In this document: positions 51,407 through 60,735 of the stretch, one piece after another | Numbering within the stretch: position 1 is the first letter of the stretch | Layout of the letters: each line of letters begins with the position of its first letter | Source: JAVKEN01 sp040221415 | Lineage (GTDB): Bacteria > Pseudomonadota > Alphaproteobacteria > Rickettsiales > JABSSG01 | NCBI GenBank assembly: GCA_040221415.1 | Contig: JAVKEN010000025.1 | Location: forward strand, 1 to 64,000 | Reading direction: 5' to 3' | DNA length: 64,000 nt | The notes under the pieces: model-generated | Told to the model about the DNA's origin: nothing | Seen by the model: only the letters and a program-made list of their open reading frames with translations | Databases searched by the model: none | Made by a program: the position numbers and the translations under genes

Positions 51407-52951
51407 ATGAGTTTTAAAGTAGAACTAGGCGAAGCGTTAGACCTAGATAATTTAAATACATTTTTAGAAAGCAATTCAGAAAATTTAGAAGCTTTAATAA
51501 ATGACCAAGAAGATGATTTCGAAGTAATGCATCTATATTTTGGCTTGCTTGAAAAAGATGCTAAGAAGCCAGAAAATATTGAAGTGCTACTTGAGAATAC
51601 TCAAACAAGCATTGCTGATAATCAAAAATTAGAAGTTTTAAATGCAGCTTTTCTTGATTCTGATGGTCAAAACAAAACGATTATAAACGCTCTTATCACA
51701 TCACTTGCTAATTCCGAGGAAGAAATTTCTTCAGCTCTTGCGGGTGATATAATTAGAGATGCAGTTTATTATGGATTCGATATCGATGGACTACTTGCAA
51801 ATGAAAAGTTTGTTGCAGCTGCTAGACAAAATACTCAAGCGATCTTAGCTGCCAAAACTTATCCAATAATGAGATATATCGAAAGATTAAATTCAGAAGC
51901 ACCTGAAGAGTATGTTGATAGAGTGGTTAATTTGTTTGAAACAGGTAAAATTGAAAGTAATACTCTTAAATCACTTGATGAAAAGTTCGATTCTAAAGAT
52001 GAAGAATTGTTTAAGTTATCAAATGATACGCTTGCAAACAAGATTTTAGAAGAACTTAAGTTAGCTTACCAAAATAAACCAGAATATGAATTCGTCTTAG
52101 GCGATGTTTCAGAAGAGGATTTTGATTCCACAGCTGGAGATGCTACCACTGAAGAATCAGTACAAGAAGCTGAAGATATTTTAATTTCAGAGGAAGAAAT
52201 TGAAGAAGAGCTAGAAGTTGAGGAAAAAACATCTACTGATAAAACATCAGAGGAAGAAGTAGAATCTCAAGAAAGCACTGAAGAAGCTTCAATAGATAAA
52301 ACTGATAATTCAGAGCATTTGTCAAAGTTGCTAAATTCGGAAACAACATATGACTATGTAAGCCCAAAAATCTTACAAAAGATAATTAATGATAATCTTG
52401 ACGCGCTTTCTCAAGGGAAAACCAATAATTTAAAAGATAATTTCAATGGTCATTTTGGAGCCCTCGTTTCAACATTCAAATATGCTGAATTCGAAGAAGC
52501 TGAAATCCCAGCATACGAACAAAAGAAAGAGTTCCTTGATAAATCACTACTAGCTCTTACGGCTTTTGTTGAGTTGATTAAGCCAGAAGAAATTAGCGAA
52601 TCTGGTCCTTTCCAGATACCTGCTAGGTCTTCTAGCGATACAAGTACAAAATACTGTTTGATCATTGATCCTTCTGAAGCTGGAAAACAACATAGTGAGA
52701 CAGCAGATAGCAAATTTTATTCATGGTTAACTGAGTCAGTAGCAGTCTTCAATGAAGGAGCATGCGACAAAAGATTCAAAGCATCTGACTTTGATGATGA
52801 AAAAACTCAGAATTTTGCACGTGAGCTTATAAAAACTTCTGCAGAAAGCTGTAACGCTCACAACTTTTATGAAGAAGATGAAGAAGATGAAGAAATACAA
52901 ATTAATCTTTGCGGAACTCAGAAATTACCAGAATTAGAGCTGGATATCTAA
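51407..52951 (+). CDS. Unknown large acidic, Glu-rich protein
   Basis: 514 residues, not recognised. Helical throughout and very acidic. A helical N-terminal domain (about 1-240) is followed by a Glu/Ser/Thr-rich linker (about 245-300: EDILISEEEIEEELEVEE) and a second helical domain (about 305-480) whose C-terminal region carries three or four Cys (SAESCNAHNF, INLCGTQ). No signal peptide or membrane segment. The next gene follows 26 bp later behind a strong ribosome site, so both proteins are probably made together. Confidence 0.75.
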   Translation: MSFKVELGEALDLDNLNTFLESNSENLEALINDQEDDFEVMHLYFGLLEKDAKKPENIEVLLENTQTSIADNQKLEVLNAAFLDSDGQNKTIINALITSLANSEEEISSALAGDIIRDAVYYGFDIDGLLANEKFVAAARQNTQAILAAKTYPIMRYIERLNSEAPEEYVDRVVNLFETGKIESNTLKSLDEKFDSKDEELFKLSNDTLANKILEELKLAYQNKPEYEFVLGDVSEEDFDSTAGDATTEESVQEAEDILISEEEIEEELEVEEKTSTDKTSEEEVESQESTEEASIDKTDNSEHLSKLLNSETTYDYVSPKILQKIINDNLDALSQGKTNNLKDNFNGHFGALVSTFKYAEFEEAEIPAYEQKKEFLDKSLLALTAFVELIKPEEISESGPFQIPARSSSDTSTKYCLIIDPSEAGKQHSETADSKFYSWLTESVAVFNEGACDKRFKASDFDDEKTQNFARELIKTSAESCNAHNFYEEDEEDEEIQINLCGTQKLPELELDI

Positions 52952-52977
52952 ATTAATAAATAACACAGGAGGTGTTT

Positions 52978-55008
52978 ATGACATCAACAATAGAACTCAA
53001 CCTACAAAATGCTATTGCAGATAATTTTAATGGGTTTCGTGTGCAACGAAACATGAATGCAGAAGAGCAAAAAAAAGTATTGGTAATGTTTGTAAATTCA
53101 AACACTTGTATCGACCCTCTTCTGGCAAGCAAGTCTATCTTCAACCATATTGATACTAACATGGTTGATGCACTAGCAAATGAGTTTGCAAAGACTAACA
53201 ACGCATACTCATTGGGCATTTTGTTGCAATCAAATACTTATCTTACTCATTTAAAAACTAGCACTCAAAGTTTAAGTGATTTACTAGAGTATTCTTTAGA
53301 AAAAAGTAGCACCGACGTTATTACTAAATTAGTCGATAACTTTGCTCATGAATTCACAGAGAATCCTGATCAATTGATAGATACCCTTAAGAAGAAACAT
53401 ACATATAGTGATCAAGATATTGCAATTATTACAAGTGACTCAAGGGTAAAAGGAGCTATTGCTAGATATTTTAAAGAGAAATCTGACGATACTGTTTTGA
53501 TGCAAATATTCAAACAAGGCGGGAAGGAATTAACATCTGTTATAAATGAAGTTTCGCCTGAAAAAGTTAATACTTTTATCAACAACTTTGGTAAATCTAC
53601 TAAGCAGCTAAAAAGTGCATTTAGATCCGACAACCCTAATTACATCAATTTCTTAACATCTCATGATAAAACAATGGAAGTTCTTAAGAATTTTGCTGTA
53701 ACTTTTGTAGAGAATATCAACTCTGGAAAAGAAAAGATCGGTCAAGGAGTTTCACTTTCTAGACAAGCTAATACTGCAACAGCAAAATTTCTTGTTGAAC
53801 AAAACTCTGAAGAAGCAATTGATGAATTTGTTAATAAGATATCAAATTATTTATCAAGTAAGAATTTAGATGATCTAACTAGCTTTATAACATCAATTTC
53901 ATCTGATTTATTTACTCTTTTTGCTAAATCATCAAGTTTTTCTGCTCTTACAGACAAATTAACTGAAGATCATTATCAACAAATCTTTGAAGATATGATA
54001 ATCAATGGGCAGCCAGCAGATAAAGTTTCTGCGGTAATAAGTGATTCAAATTATTCATCTCATGTTAGTTCTGATGACTTAGTGAATTTACTAGTTTTAT
54101 CTTCTAAAACTATGAATAACGAACCAGTTATGACTGAGTTGCTTAATATCTCAAATGATTCAAAAGTCAATTTGAAGTCACAGACGCTTCTTAGAAAGTT
54201 ATTCATCTCGCTTCTTGAAAAAGGTGAAGATGTATTGGCAGAAAATGTTTTCCAAAAATTTAGTGATGATTTCACTGCAATGAAAGATTCTGTAATTGAA
54301 GAACTAGAATCTAGTTACGATGCTAATTGCGCAGCTTGGGGGATTGAATCAATGCGCTCATTCCTTCAAAAAGATGAAATGGTTAACTTAGAGGAAGAAG
54401 ATTTAGTTTACACAACGCTAGAAAAACAAGTAGAGCACATGGATAGCATATGTACAGGTAGTACAACTAGGATGAGCTCTTCTTTGACTCCTTCTTCAAA
54501 TTATGACACCACTGAAGGCGGATACAGTTGTACAGATGTTATGATTCCAAAAGCTGTGATGACTTTTCAGCAATCTACATCAGACTATAGCGCGTCTAAC
54601 ACACCGAAAGTAGAAACAATAACAGAAGCAACAACAAATGCTCCTTCTTGGCCTGGTCATAGCGTGGTAGCCGTAACTAGCGCTGTAACAGCATTATTCA
54701 CATGGAATTTTGTTAGCTACATGTCATCAGGAACAGCTGGAGTATATCGATCTCTTGCAGCAAGCAAAGGGACTTCTCAAGCTACTATTAATAAAAACAT
54801 AGAATCTAATGAGATTCCTCAATATGCACAAAAAGCTTATGATGCAGAATTTCCTACAAAATTAATGTCAATGATTGCCTTCGGAGCTATTACAGCAGCG
54901 GCGTATTTTGCGCAAGACGCAATAAACAATCTATTTGCTACTGCACAAGAGGAAGAAGACACAAAAACTTCTGGTGACACTAATGAGCACCAAGATAGCG
55001 AATTATAA
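52978..55008 (+). CDS. Unknown large helical protein with C-terminal membrane segments
   Basis: 676 residues, from the ATG at 52978 chosen because a perfect AGGAGG (52967-52972) lies 5 bp ahead (a GTG at 52972 is inside that site). Not recognised. The first 470 residues form helix-rich units resembling repeats (patterns such as LLEYSLEKSSTDVITKLVD). Near the end are two hydrophobic segments (about 555-578 and 632-650) with a polar loop between and an acidic tail. It could be anchored by the C-terminus in a membrane. Tandem with the acidic protein at 51407. Confidence 0.75.
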   Translation: MTSTIELNLQNAIADNFNGFRVQRNMNAEEQKKVLVMFVNSNTCIDPLLASKSIFNHIDTNMVDALANEFAKTNNAYSLGILLQSNTYLTHLKTSTQSLSDLLEYSLEKSSTDVITKLVDNFAHEFTENPDQLIDTLKKKHTYSDQDIAIITSDSRVKGAIARYFKEKSDDTVLMQIFKQGGKELTSVINEVSPEKVNTFINNFGKSTKQLKSAFRSDNPNYINFLTSHDKTMEVLKNFAVTFVENINSGKEKIGQGVSLSRQANTATAKFLVEQNSEEAIDEFVNKISNYLSSKNLDDLTSFITSISSDLFTLFAKSSSFSALTDKLTEDHYQQIFEDMIINGQPADKVSAVISDSNYSSHVSSDDLVNLLVLSSKTMNNEPVMTELLNISNDSKVNLKSQTLLRKLFISLLEKGEDVLAENVFQKFSDDFTAMKDSVIEELESSYDANCAAWGIESMRSFLQKDEMVNLEEEDLVYTTLEKQVEHMDSICTGSTTRMSSSLTPSSNYDTTEGGYSCTDVMIPKAVMTFQQSTSDYSASNTPKVETITEATTNAPSWPGHSVVAVTSAVTALFTWNFVSYMSSGTAGVYRSLAASKGTSQATINKNIESNEIPQYAQKAYDAEFPTKLMSMIAFGAITAAAYFAQDAINNLFATAQEEEDTKTSGDTNEHQDSEL

Positions 55009-56253
55009 TTAAATAATATCAGCGAATTTAACCCAGTTAAGTAATCCATCGATTGCTTGCTGGGTTTTTTCTTTGCCCAATTTCTTAGAGATTCTATCTT
55101 GCAGTTTCTTAATAGCTTTCTCATTAGAGCTTTCAGTTTTTAATAACTCTTCGAATTCAGAAATAATACCAATGTACTTCCGAAGTTTTGCTGCGAATAT
55201 TTGTTTTTGATTTTTACCAGTAGTTGAGGCAAATCCACGCCCAAAAGCAGTAATCCTTATATTGCTGTCTTTAAATTTAATAAAATCTAAAGCTTCAGCA
55301 AACTCAATACACGATCCCATATCATCGATTTCAATTTTAATATCTTCAGAAATTTTTGTGATATTAGCAAAACCTTTGTACCTATCGGAGTTGAGCTCTT
55401 CCATAAAGCCAATTAACATCCCAATATTTACGCGGCAAATGTTAGACAACACTTTATAATCAACTGTATGTCCCTTACGTAGGGCATAATTATGCTTCAT
55501 ATCCCTAAACACTGACTTGTAAATTTCATCTGATAATTTTTTATACTCCGAAGAGTCAGCATTGCGTGGATGCTTTAACGTGACATCCATCTGATTATAG
55601 AACTGCCCTGTCTTTCCTTCCATAAATAATACTCTGTCACAAACACTAAGGAGGTCCGATACATCATGAGTAACTAGAATGGCAGCCTTTATTGAAATAA
55701 TCTTCTGTTGCCACAGTTCTAGGAAATCTGATCTCAGAGATTCAGCCGTTAAAATATCCAGAGAAGAAAAAGGCTCATCAAGAAGTAAAATGTCCGGCTC
55801 AGAGACCAAGGCTCTGCCAAAGCCAACTCTTTGCTTCATTCCGCCTGAAAGTTCTTTAGGGTAAGAATCCTCAAAACCATCAAGACCTATTAACTCAATC
55901 ATTTCAGAAGCTCTTTCTTTTATTTCAGCCTCAGATAAATGAAAAGAGCGTAGCCCAAGCTCAATATTCTCTTGCACATTTAACCAAGGAAATAGTGCAA
56001 AATCCTGAAAAACCATTGAGGTTTTCACTTCAAGATCACGAAACTTTACTTGGCCACTATTTTGCTCAATTAAACCAGAAATAATTCTTAGTAGGCAAGA
56101 TTTGCCAGCACCAGATTTACCAATAATTCCTGTGATCTGCCCTTCGTTGATATGACCACTAACATCCTCAAGCACATTCACTTCATTTGTTCCAAGCAAA
56201 TTAGTAATGTGGTAATTGATTTTATTAAGCTCTAGAATCTTTTTGTTTTTCAC
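55009..56253 (-). CDS. ABC transporter ATPase of the nitrate/taurine type with AAA-associated C-terminal domain
   Basis: 414 residues. The ATPase (about 1-250) has Walker A GIIGKSGAGKSCLLRI, signature LSGGMKQRVGFGRA and Walker B ILLLDEPFSSLD, as in SsuB/TauB/NrtD. The rest (about 265-414) is a domain of the kind called AAA-associated C-terminal, found in ABC importers of unknown ligand. It shares one base with the permease gene. Confidence 0.9.
   Translation of the reverse strand: MKNKKILELNKINYHITNLLGTNEVNVLEDVSGHINEGQITGIIGKSGAGKSCLLRIISGLIEQNSGQVKFRDLEVKTSMVFQDFALFPWLNVQENIELGLRSFHLSEAEIKERASEMIELIGLDGFEDSYPKELSGGMKQRVGFGRALVSEPDILLLDEPFSSLDILTAESLRSDFLELWQQKIISIKAAILVTHDVSDLLSVCDRVLFMEGKTGQFYNQMDVTLKHPRNADSSEYKKLSDEIYKSVFRDMKHNYALRKGHTVDYKVLSNICRVNIGMLIGFMEELNSDRYKGFANITKISEDIKIEIDDMGSCIEFAEALDFIKFKDSNIRITAFGRGFASTTGKNQKQIFAAKLRKYIGIISEFEELLKTESSNEKAIKKLQDRISKKLGKEKTQQAIDGLLNWVKFADII
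55030..55070 (+). terminator. Rho-independent terminator of the 52978 gene, embedded in the convergent CDS
   Basis: Outer stem AACCCAG/CTGGGTT (55030-55036, 55060-55066), inner stem AAGTAATC/GATTGCTT (55039-55046, 55051-55058) with a 4-nt loop, then T6 in all. It sits wholly inside the 3' end of the convergent ATPase gene, 21 bp after the stop at 55008. Confidence 0.75.
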
Positions 56254-57986
56254 TATTTTAATCTCTCCATCTTATCGGCGTAATTAAATATTGGACGCCA
56301 AAGCAACCTATTAAATAATTCTACATAAAATACCATTACAGCAACACCTAAAATTATCTTAGCCATTTCACCCATATCTGTTGCTTCTGTAATATAAGCA
56401 CCTAAACCTTTGGCAATTAACTCTGTTTTGCCCCACTCAGCGAATTCAACAATAATAGTAGCATTCCAGGCGCTACCCCAAGCAGTAATCGCTCCAACTA
56501 AAAATGATGGCAATATTGCAGGAATTAAAATTTTCCTGTACCAAGCTATTCCTTTGATTTGAAGATTAAATGCTGCAGTTTTAATTTCATCTGGCATTGC
56601 AGAAACTCCGGATACGATATTAAATACAAGATACCACTGCATACTGAAGATAAGTAAAAAGCTCAGCCATATATTTGGGTCTAGGTTGTGGTTGCTGATG
56701 TAATACACACAAAGTGGGAATATTAAGTTTGCAGGGAACGAAGCAAATGTAAGAGCAAGCGGCTGAACGATCTTAGCGATTTTCGGACGCATCCCGATAT
56801 AAATGCTTATGGGTAGCCAAATAATAATAGTGATAATCATCATGATAACAATTCTAATGGTACTAATTAAGCCAAGCTCCATAGTCTCGTAGACATCAGA
56901 TAATTTTAGATGTTGTGCTAAATAGACATACACGTGATAAAATGCATGGACTCCTGCTGCTGCAATTATTGCGTACCATAAAAAATCCCAAAATTTACTT
57001 AGAGCGAATCTGTTAGGTTTTTTCTTCAACTCTAACTTATGACTCTTCGCTGGAGCAGCAATTAAGAACGCATATAGTTTTTTGAAAGGTTTCAAGGCTA
57101 TTTCAACTAGCTCTGAATTAGTGAACAACATATACACCCATGATTTTTTACCAATTGGGTTATATGTTTTTTCGTACTTAAATTTTTCGGCCCAGTCGAC
57201 TAAAGGACGAAAGAAGAATTGATCGTATAAGAATATTACTACCACCATAACTCCAATAGCATAAATAATTGCATCAATATTTTGGTGATAAATAGCAGCA
57301 GCAATGTAAGAGCCTATTCCTGGCAGGAAATATTGCTGATTGCCCTCGATTATGGCCTCAGATGCCACCACAAAAAACCAAGCAGCCGACATTGAAAGCA
57401 TCATATTCCAAACCAATGAAGGTATTGAATATGGAAATTCCACTAAGAAGAATTTCTGCACAGGATTTAGCCTTGCCATTTTTGCAGCATCCTGAAGATC
57501 TTTTGGCAAAGTTATAATGGATTGATAAATGCTATAAGTAATATTCCACACTTGGCATGTAAATATTGCAAAAATCACTGCAAGTTCGAAACCAAGGATA
57601 TTATTTGGGAATAACGCGATAAAACCAGTGACAGTAAAAGATATATAGCCTAGCACAGGAATAGACTGCAAAATATCAAGCAAAGATATCAGCACCCTTT
57701 CTAGCCTCTTCACCTTCGCAGCTAACAATGCATATATGACTGAAAATACTATCGAAATAGCAAGCCCGATAAACATTCTAAGCGTAGTGCGAAGAGCATA
57801 CTCAGGAATATTAGAGAACTCTAAAGAAATAGGCTTATCAAGATTCAATGGAACGGGTGAATACATATACTCTGCACCATTTACAATCAGAATGAATATC
57901 CAGAAAATAAGAGAGATAGCAACAAAATCCCACCAGCTAACGCCCCGTTTAGTCTTAGATTTAATTGCTACGTTTAAATTATCCAT
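56253..57986 (-). CDS. ABC transporter permease with two fused membrane domains
   Basis: 577 residues holding two BPD-type permease domains in one chain. The first EAA loop is LPKDLQDAAKMARLNPVQKF (half 1), the second is MPDEIKTAAFNLQIKGIAWY (half 2). About 12 hydrophobic segments in all. Fused permeases of this taurine/nitrate-like type with the adjacent AAA-associated ATPase recur in proteobacteria. No periplasmic binding protein gene is adjacent, so the ligand is unknown. Confidence 0.9.
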   Translation of the reverse strand: MDNLNVAIKSKTKRGVSWWDFVAISLIFWIFILIVNGAEYMYSPVPLNLDKPISLEFSNIPEYALRTTLRMFIGLAISIVFSVIYALLAAKVKRLERVLISLLDILQSIPVLGYISFTVTGFIALFPNNILGFELAVIFAIFTCQVWNITYSIYQSIITLPKDLQDAAKMARLNPVQKFFLVEFPYSIPSLVWNMMLSMSAAWFFVVASEAIIEGNQQYFLPGIGSYIAAAIYHQNIDAIIYAIGVMVVVIFLYDQFFFRPLVDWAEKFKYEKTYNPIGKKSWVYMLFTNSELVEIALKPFKKLYAFLIAAPAKSHKLELKKKPNRFALSKFWDFLWYAIIAAAGVHAFYHVYVYLAQHLKLSDVYETMELGLISTIRIVIMMIITIIIWLPISIYIGMRPKIAKIVQPLALTFASFPANLIFPLCVYYISNHNLDPNIWLSFLLIFSMQWYLVFNIVSGVSAMPDEIKTAAFNLQIKGIAWYRKILIPAILPSFLVGAITAWGSAWNATIIVEFAEWGKTELIAKGLGAYITEATDMGEMAKIILGVAVMVFYVELFNRLLWRPIFNYADKMERLK

Positions 57987-58125
57987 TCACTATCCCTCTA
58001 ACCTCAGATTCTACAGGGATTTTTTATTTATTTTTAGTAAAATTTTTTAATAAAAAATTATTCTACTTGAGTTTCAACAATATCATTGGTAAATAGTTAA
58101 CTTTATTTAACTTATTAAATTAATT

Positions 58126-59262
58126 ATGTCTTGGACCAGCTGGCTTGGAAAAACATTTTATGGACAACACAAATACAATGTCTTAAAAAATTTATATACC
58201 CATGCTGCGCAAGTTGATAATTATTTGGGCAGGGTCTTCCATCACGTTTCTAACCCTCGCAACTGGAACCATCTTAAGTCGCTAGGTTTACAAACCCCAG
58301 AAAGCATAATTGAATTTCTCACAACAGACTCACCAAATAACCCTTTTGTTTTCGACAAAAAACTAGCTACTATAGCAGTAGAGTCTGTGGTTGAAGCAAC
58401 TCCGTTTGAAGAACATCCTTTATATCCTAAACTAGTCAATGAGCGCTGGAATAAGTTTTATTGGAAAAGTTTTGATGCATTTACAAAAACTACACTGTTT
58501 AAAGTAACTTCAACAATTGCAGCTATATCGGTCATTACACCACTGATATTATACGGACAAGAGTGGGATTTTAAACTTGATCTATTCAAATTACAAACAT
58601 ACAACTATTTCTTTGATCCAGAGCAATATCATGGCTTTAAACGTGTAAACATTCTATTAGATGCTGCTGGAATTACTCCATATGAGTATGAGATTAGCAA
58701 TGACCATTCACTCATCAAAAAAATAAAGCAGATAAATTTATTATTTAGCAATGACTTATCTGAACTTGAAAATCAATGCGCAGCTTTTAAAACTGGGAAG
58801 CTAGATGCTTTCTTAGCGTCTGGGTTTAAAGAAGAATTTCAGGTTGAACTTTTAAAGCACACCCACATAAGCCCATACGATATCATTCTTAAAAATGGTG
58901 ATTACCTAATTGCAGAAAAAGCTTATAACACTGGTAAGCTGCAGTATGAAGACCTAAATGAATTCAATAATATTTTTCAAGCGCAAGCTCTCGAAATTTA
59001 TGGAGTCACAAAAGAAGAGGCTTTGATTATCGATTCTTCAACTAAATATGAATTATTTAAAGAAGGATTAGATATACATATAATTGAACAAAATAATCCA
59101 TATCATATTTTAGCATTTCAAGCTGACAAGCTATCACCTACACAAATACAAAAGGCAGATAGTTACTCTATAATAAATTGCCTAAGACAAGATCATGTAA
59201 ACTCTGAAAATTTTGAATCTGAATGCCTAGGCGAGTCTTCAGAAGAAAACACCGAGTTATAA
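58126..59262 (+). CDS. Unknown protein A of a tandem Trp-repeat family (with one membrane segment)
   Basis: 378 residues, not recognised. A helical N-terminal part (about 1-115) is followed by one hydrophobic segment (about 124-143, VTSTIAAISVITPLILYG) and a soluble C-terminal half with divergent repeat units (FKTGKLDAFLASGF, YNTGKLQYEDLNEF, IYGVTKEEALII). The tail ends in C-x14-C and closes with CLGESSEENTEL, nearly the same as the next gene. First of three tandem relatives (58126, 59335, 60736). No signal peptide. Confidence 0.8.
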   Translation: MSWTSWLGKTFYGQHKYNVLKNLYTHAAQVDNYLGRVFHHVSNPRNWNHLKSLGLQTPESIIEFLTTDSPNNPFVFDKKLATIAVESVVEATPFEEHPLYPKLVNERWNKFYWKSFDAFTKTTLFKVTSTIAAISVITPLILYGQEWDFKLDLFKLQTYNYFFDPEQYHGFKRVNILLDAAGITPYEYEISNDHSLIKKIKQINLLFSNDLSELENQCAAFKTGKLDAFLASGFKEEFQVELLKHTHISPYDIILKNGDYLIAEKAYNTGKLQYEDLNEFNNIFQAQALEIYGVTKEEALIIDSSTKYELFKEGLDIHIIEQNNPYHILAFQADKLSPTQIQKADSYSIINCLRQDHVNSENFESECLGESSEENTEL

Positions 59263-59275
59263 ACATACAAGATTC

Positions 59276-59304
59276 TTGCTTTAGTTAACAAATAATGTTA
59301 ATAT
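59276..59304 (+). promoter_or_regulatory. Promoter for Trp-repeat protein B
   Basis: TTGCTT (59276-59281), spacer 17, TAATAT (59299-59304) with an extended TGT just before. A GAGGAG ribosome site is at 59323-59328. Confidence 0.6.
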
Positions 59305-59334
59305 CCAGTAACAATTTTAAAAGAGGAGAGCACC

Positions 59335-60579
59335 ATGAACCTATACTTAAATAATCAGACTGATCTAATTCTTAATGAAGCAAGAGAAATTGCTTTGGAT
59401 TCTGGCAAACCTATTACTCCTGGGCAGTATCATGCCTTGATTTCAGGAAGGTTAGAGCCAAAAGTTGCATTACAGCAAGACTGGAATCATTACCAAGCTA
59501 GTGCTTTATTTGGAAATTTCACTATAGAAGAAGCACAATACTCGTGGCAACACCAACTTCAGTTACTCGCATACCAAACAAACAAATTTTCTACAGATGA
59601 ATTATTTTCTAAGGAAGTAACAAAAAACATTACTAATTCAGAATTTGGCTATTCCAGACTTGAATTACTAAATTCTCCACATATTTCAAAAGAATTTGCA
59701 CTTCAATTTGAAGGCACTTGGGATCAAGTAAACGCTTTATCTACTGGAAAAGTTACTTGGGAGGACATCAAGGATGAAAAAGAAATCGACCCTAACAAGC
59801 TAACAATTTTAGAACATTCTAGAGTAGGCTGGTATGAAATTAAAGATGAGGAGATTGATTTTTATAAAGCGGATCTTGTTAAAAATGGCAAAGCTGACTG
59901 GTATCAGGTTAAATATTTAACAGAATTAACTTGGCAGCAATATCAAATTGTCATGATGGACAAGCTACCTTTACATATAGCAACTCAGATTGATTTTAGC
60001 AGCACAGATGTTGACGCTGTTAGATGCGGTTTAACTTTTAAAGAAGTCTTTACATCATCGCTTTCATCAGAACAAGTTGAAGCTATTTGCTATGAAAATG
60101 GTATAGATAACTATAATTATCTTTCTTACATTATTGAAGAAAGAAATATACCTGAAGATCAAGCTGAATTATTTACTCAAGGGGTCAGAGAGCACTCACT
60201 AAGGTATATAGGCGCTGAATTATATGCTTTAGGAAAAGTAACTCTTGAACAAGCAAAACACGATTTCACCTACCTTCAAGAAAGATTAATTAAAGAGACT
60301 ACTATTGATCCACAAAAAATCATCAATACTGAAATGAGTGATGCTCAAATATATGCAGTGTTACATGGGGTTGTTGATTTTGATCACGCAACAAAGTTTC
60401 AAGCTCCAGAAGCGTTTTTCGGGATGGAAGCTCTTTTAACTGGAAAAGTTTCACTTGAAGAAGCTAATAAGTTTCATTGGCATGAACAAGTTGAATGCTT
60501 AGAAAAGCCTGATACAACTGCTGAGAATTATGCAGAAAGATGTTTGGGTGAATACGCAGAAGAAAACACTGAGTTATAA
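59335..60579 (+). CDS. Unknown protein B of the Trp-repeat family
   Basis: 414 residues, soluble, not recognised. Repeat units of about 21 residues are seen from about residue 31 on; the first reads QYHALISGRLEP and then VALQQDW, and others contain STGKVTW, YALGKVTLEQAK and ALLTGKVSLEEANKFHW. The C-terminus has the C-x14-C pair and ends CLGEYAEENTEL. Its own promoter and a terminator bound it. Relatives outside this window are not known to me. Confidence 0.82.
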   Translation: MNLYLNNQTDLILNEAREIALDSGKPITPGQYHALISGRLEPKVALQQDWNHYQASALFGNFTIEEAQYSWQHQLQLLAYQTNKFSTDELFSKEVTKNITNSEFGYSRLELLNSPHISKEFALQFEGTWDQVNALSTGKVTWEDIKDEKEIDPNKLTILEHSRVGWYEIKDEEIDFYKADLVKNGKADWYQVKYLTELTWQQYQIVMMDKLPLHIATQIDFSSTDVDAVRCGLTFKEVFTSSLSSEQVEAICYENGIDNYNYLSYIIEERNIPEDQAELFTQGVREHSLRYIGAELYALGKVTLEQAKHDFTYLQERLIKETTIDPQKIINTEMSDAQIYAVLHGVVDFDHATKFQAPEAFFGMEALLTGKVSLEEANKFHWHEQVECLEKPDTTAENYAERCLGEYAEENTEL

Positions 60580-60597
60580 ACTCATTAAAATCTTAAG

Positions 60598-60629
60598 AAA
60601 AAAGCCGGGCTTAGTCTCGGCTTTTTTTA
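60598..60629 (+). terminator. Rho-independent terminator of protein B
   Basis: Stem AAAAAAGCCG/CGGCTTTTTT (60598-60607, 60618-60627) with a 10-nt loop and a T7 run. The strongest terminator in the window. Confidence 0.9.
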
Positions 60630-60735
60630 TTATTCCAATTTTTTATTTCTGTTATATATTATTTGGTGAGCCAACAGTTTTATAACCCCACTCTTTATAA
60701 CTAATTTTAGTTGGTCTGTTTGATTAGGAGAATTA

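Noticed and set aside
58085..58125. Promoter for Trp-repeat protein A
   Set aside because: Only weak hexamers (TTGGTA with TAACTT) were found in very AT-rich sequence, not enough to support a call.
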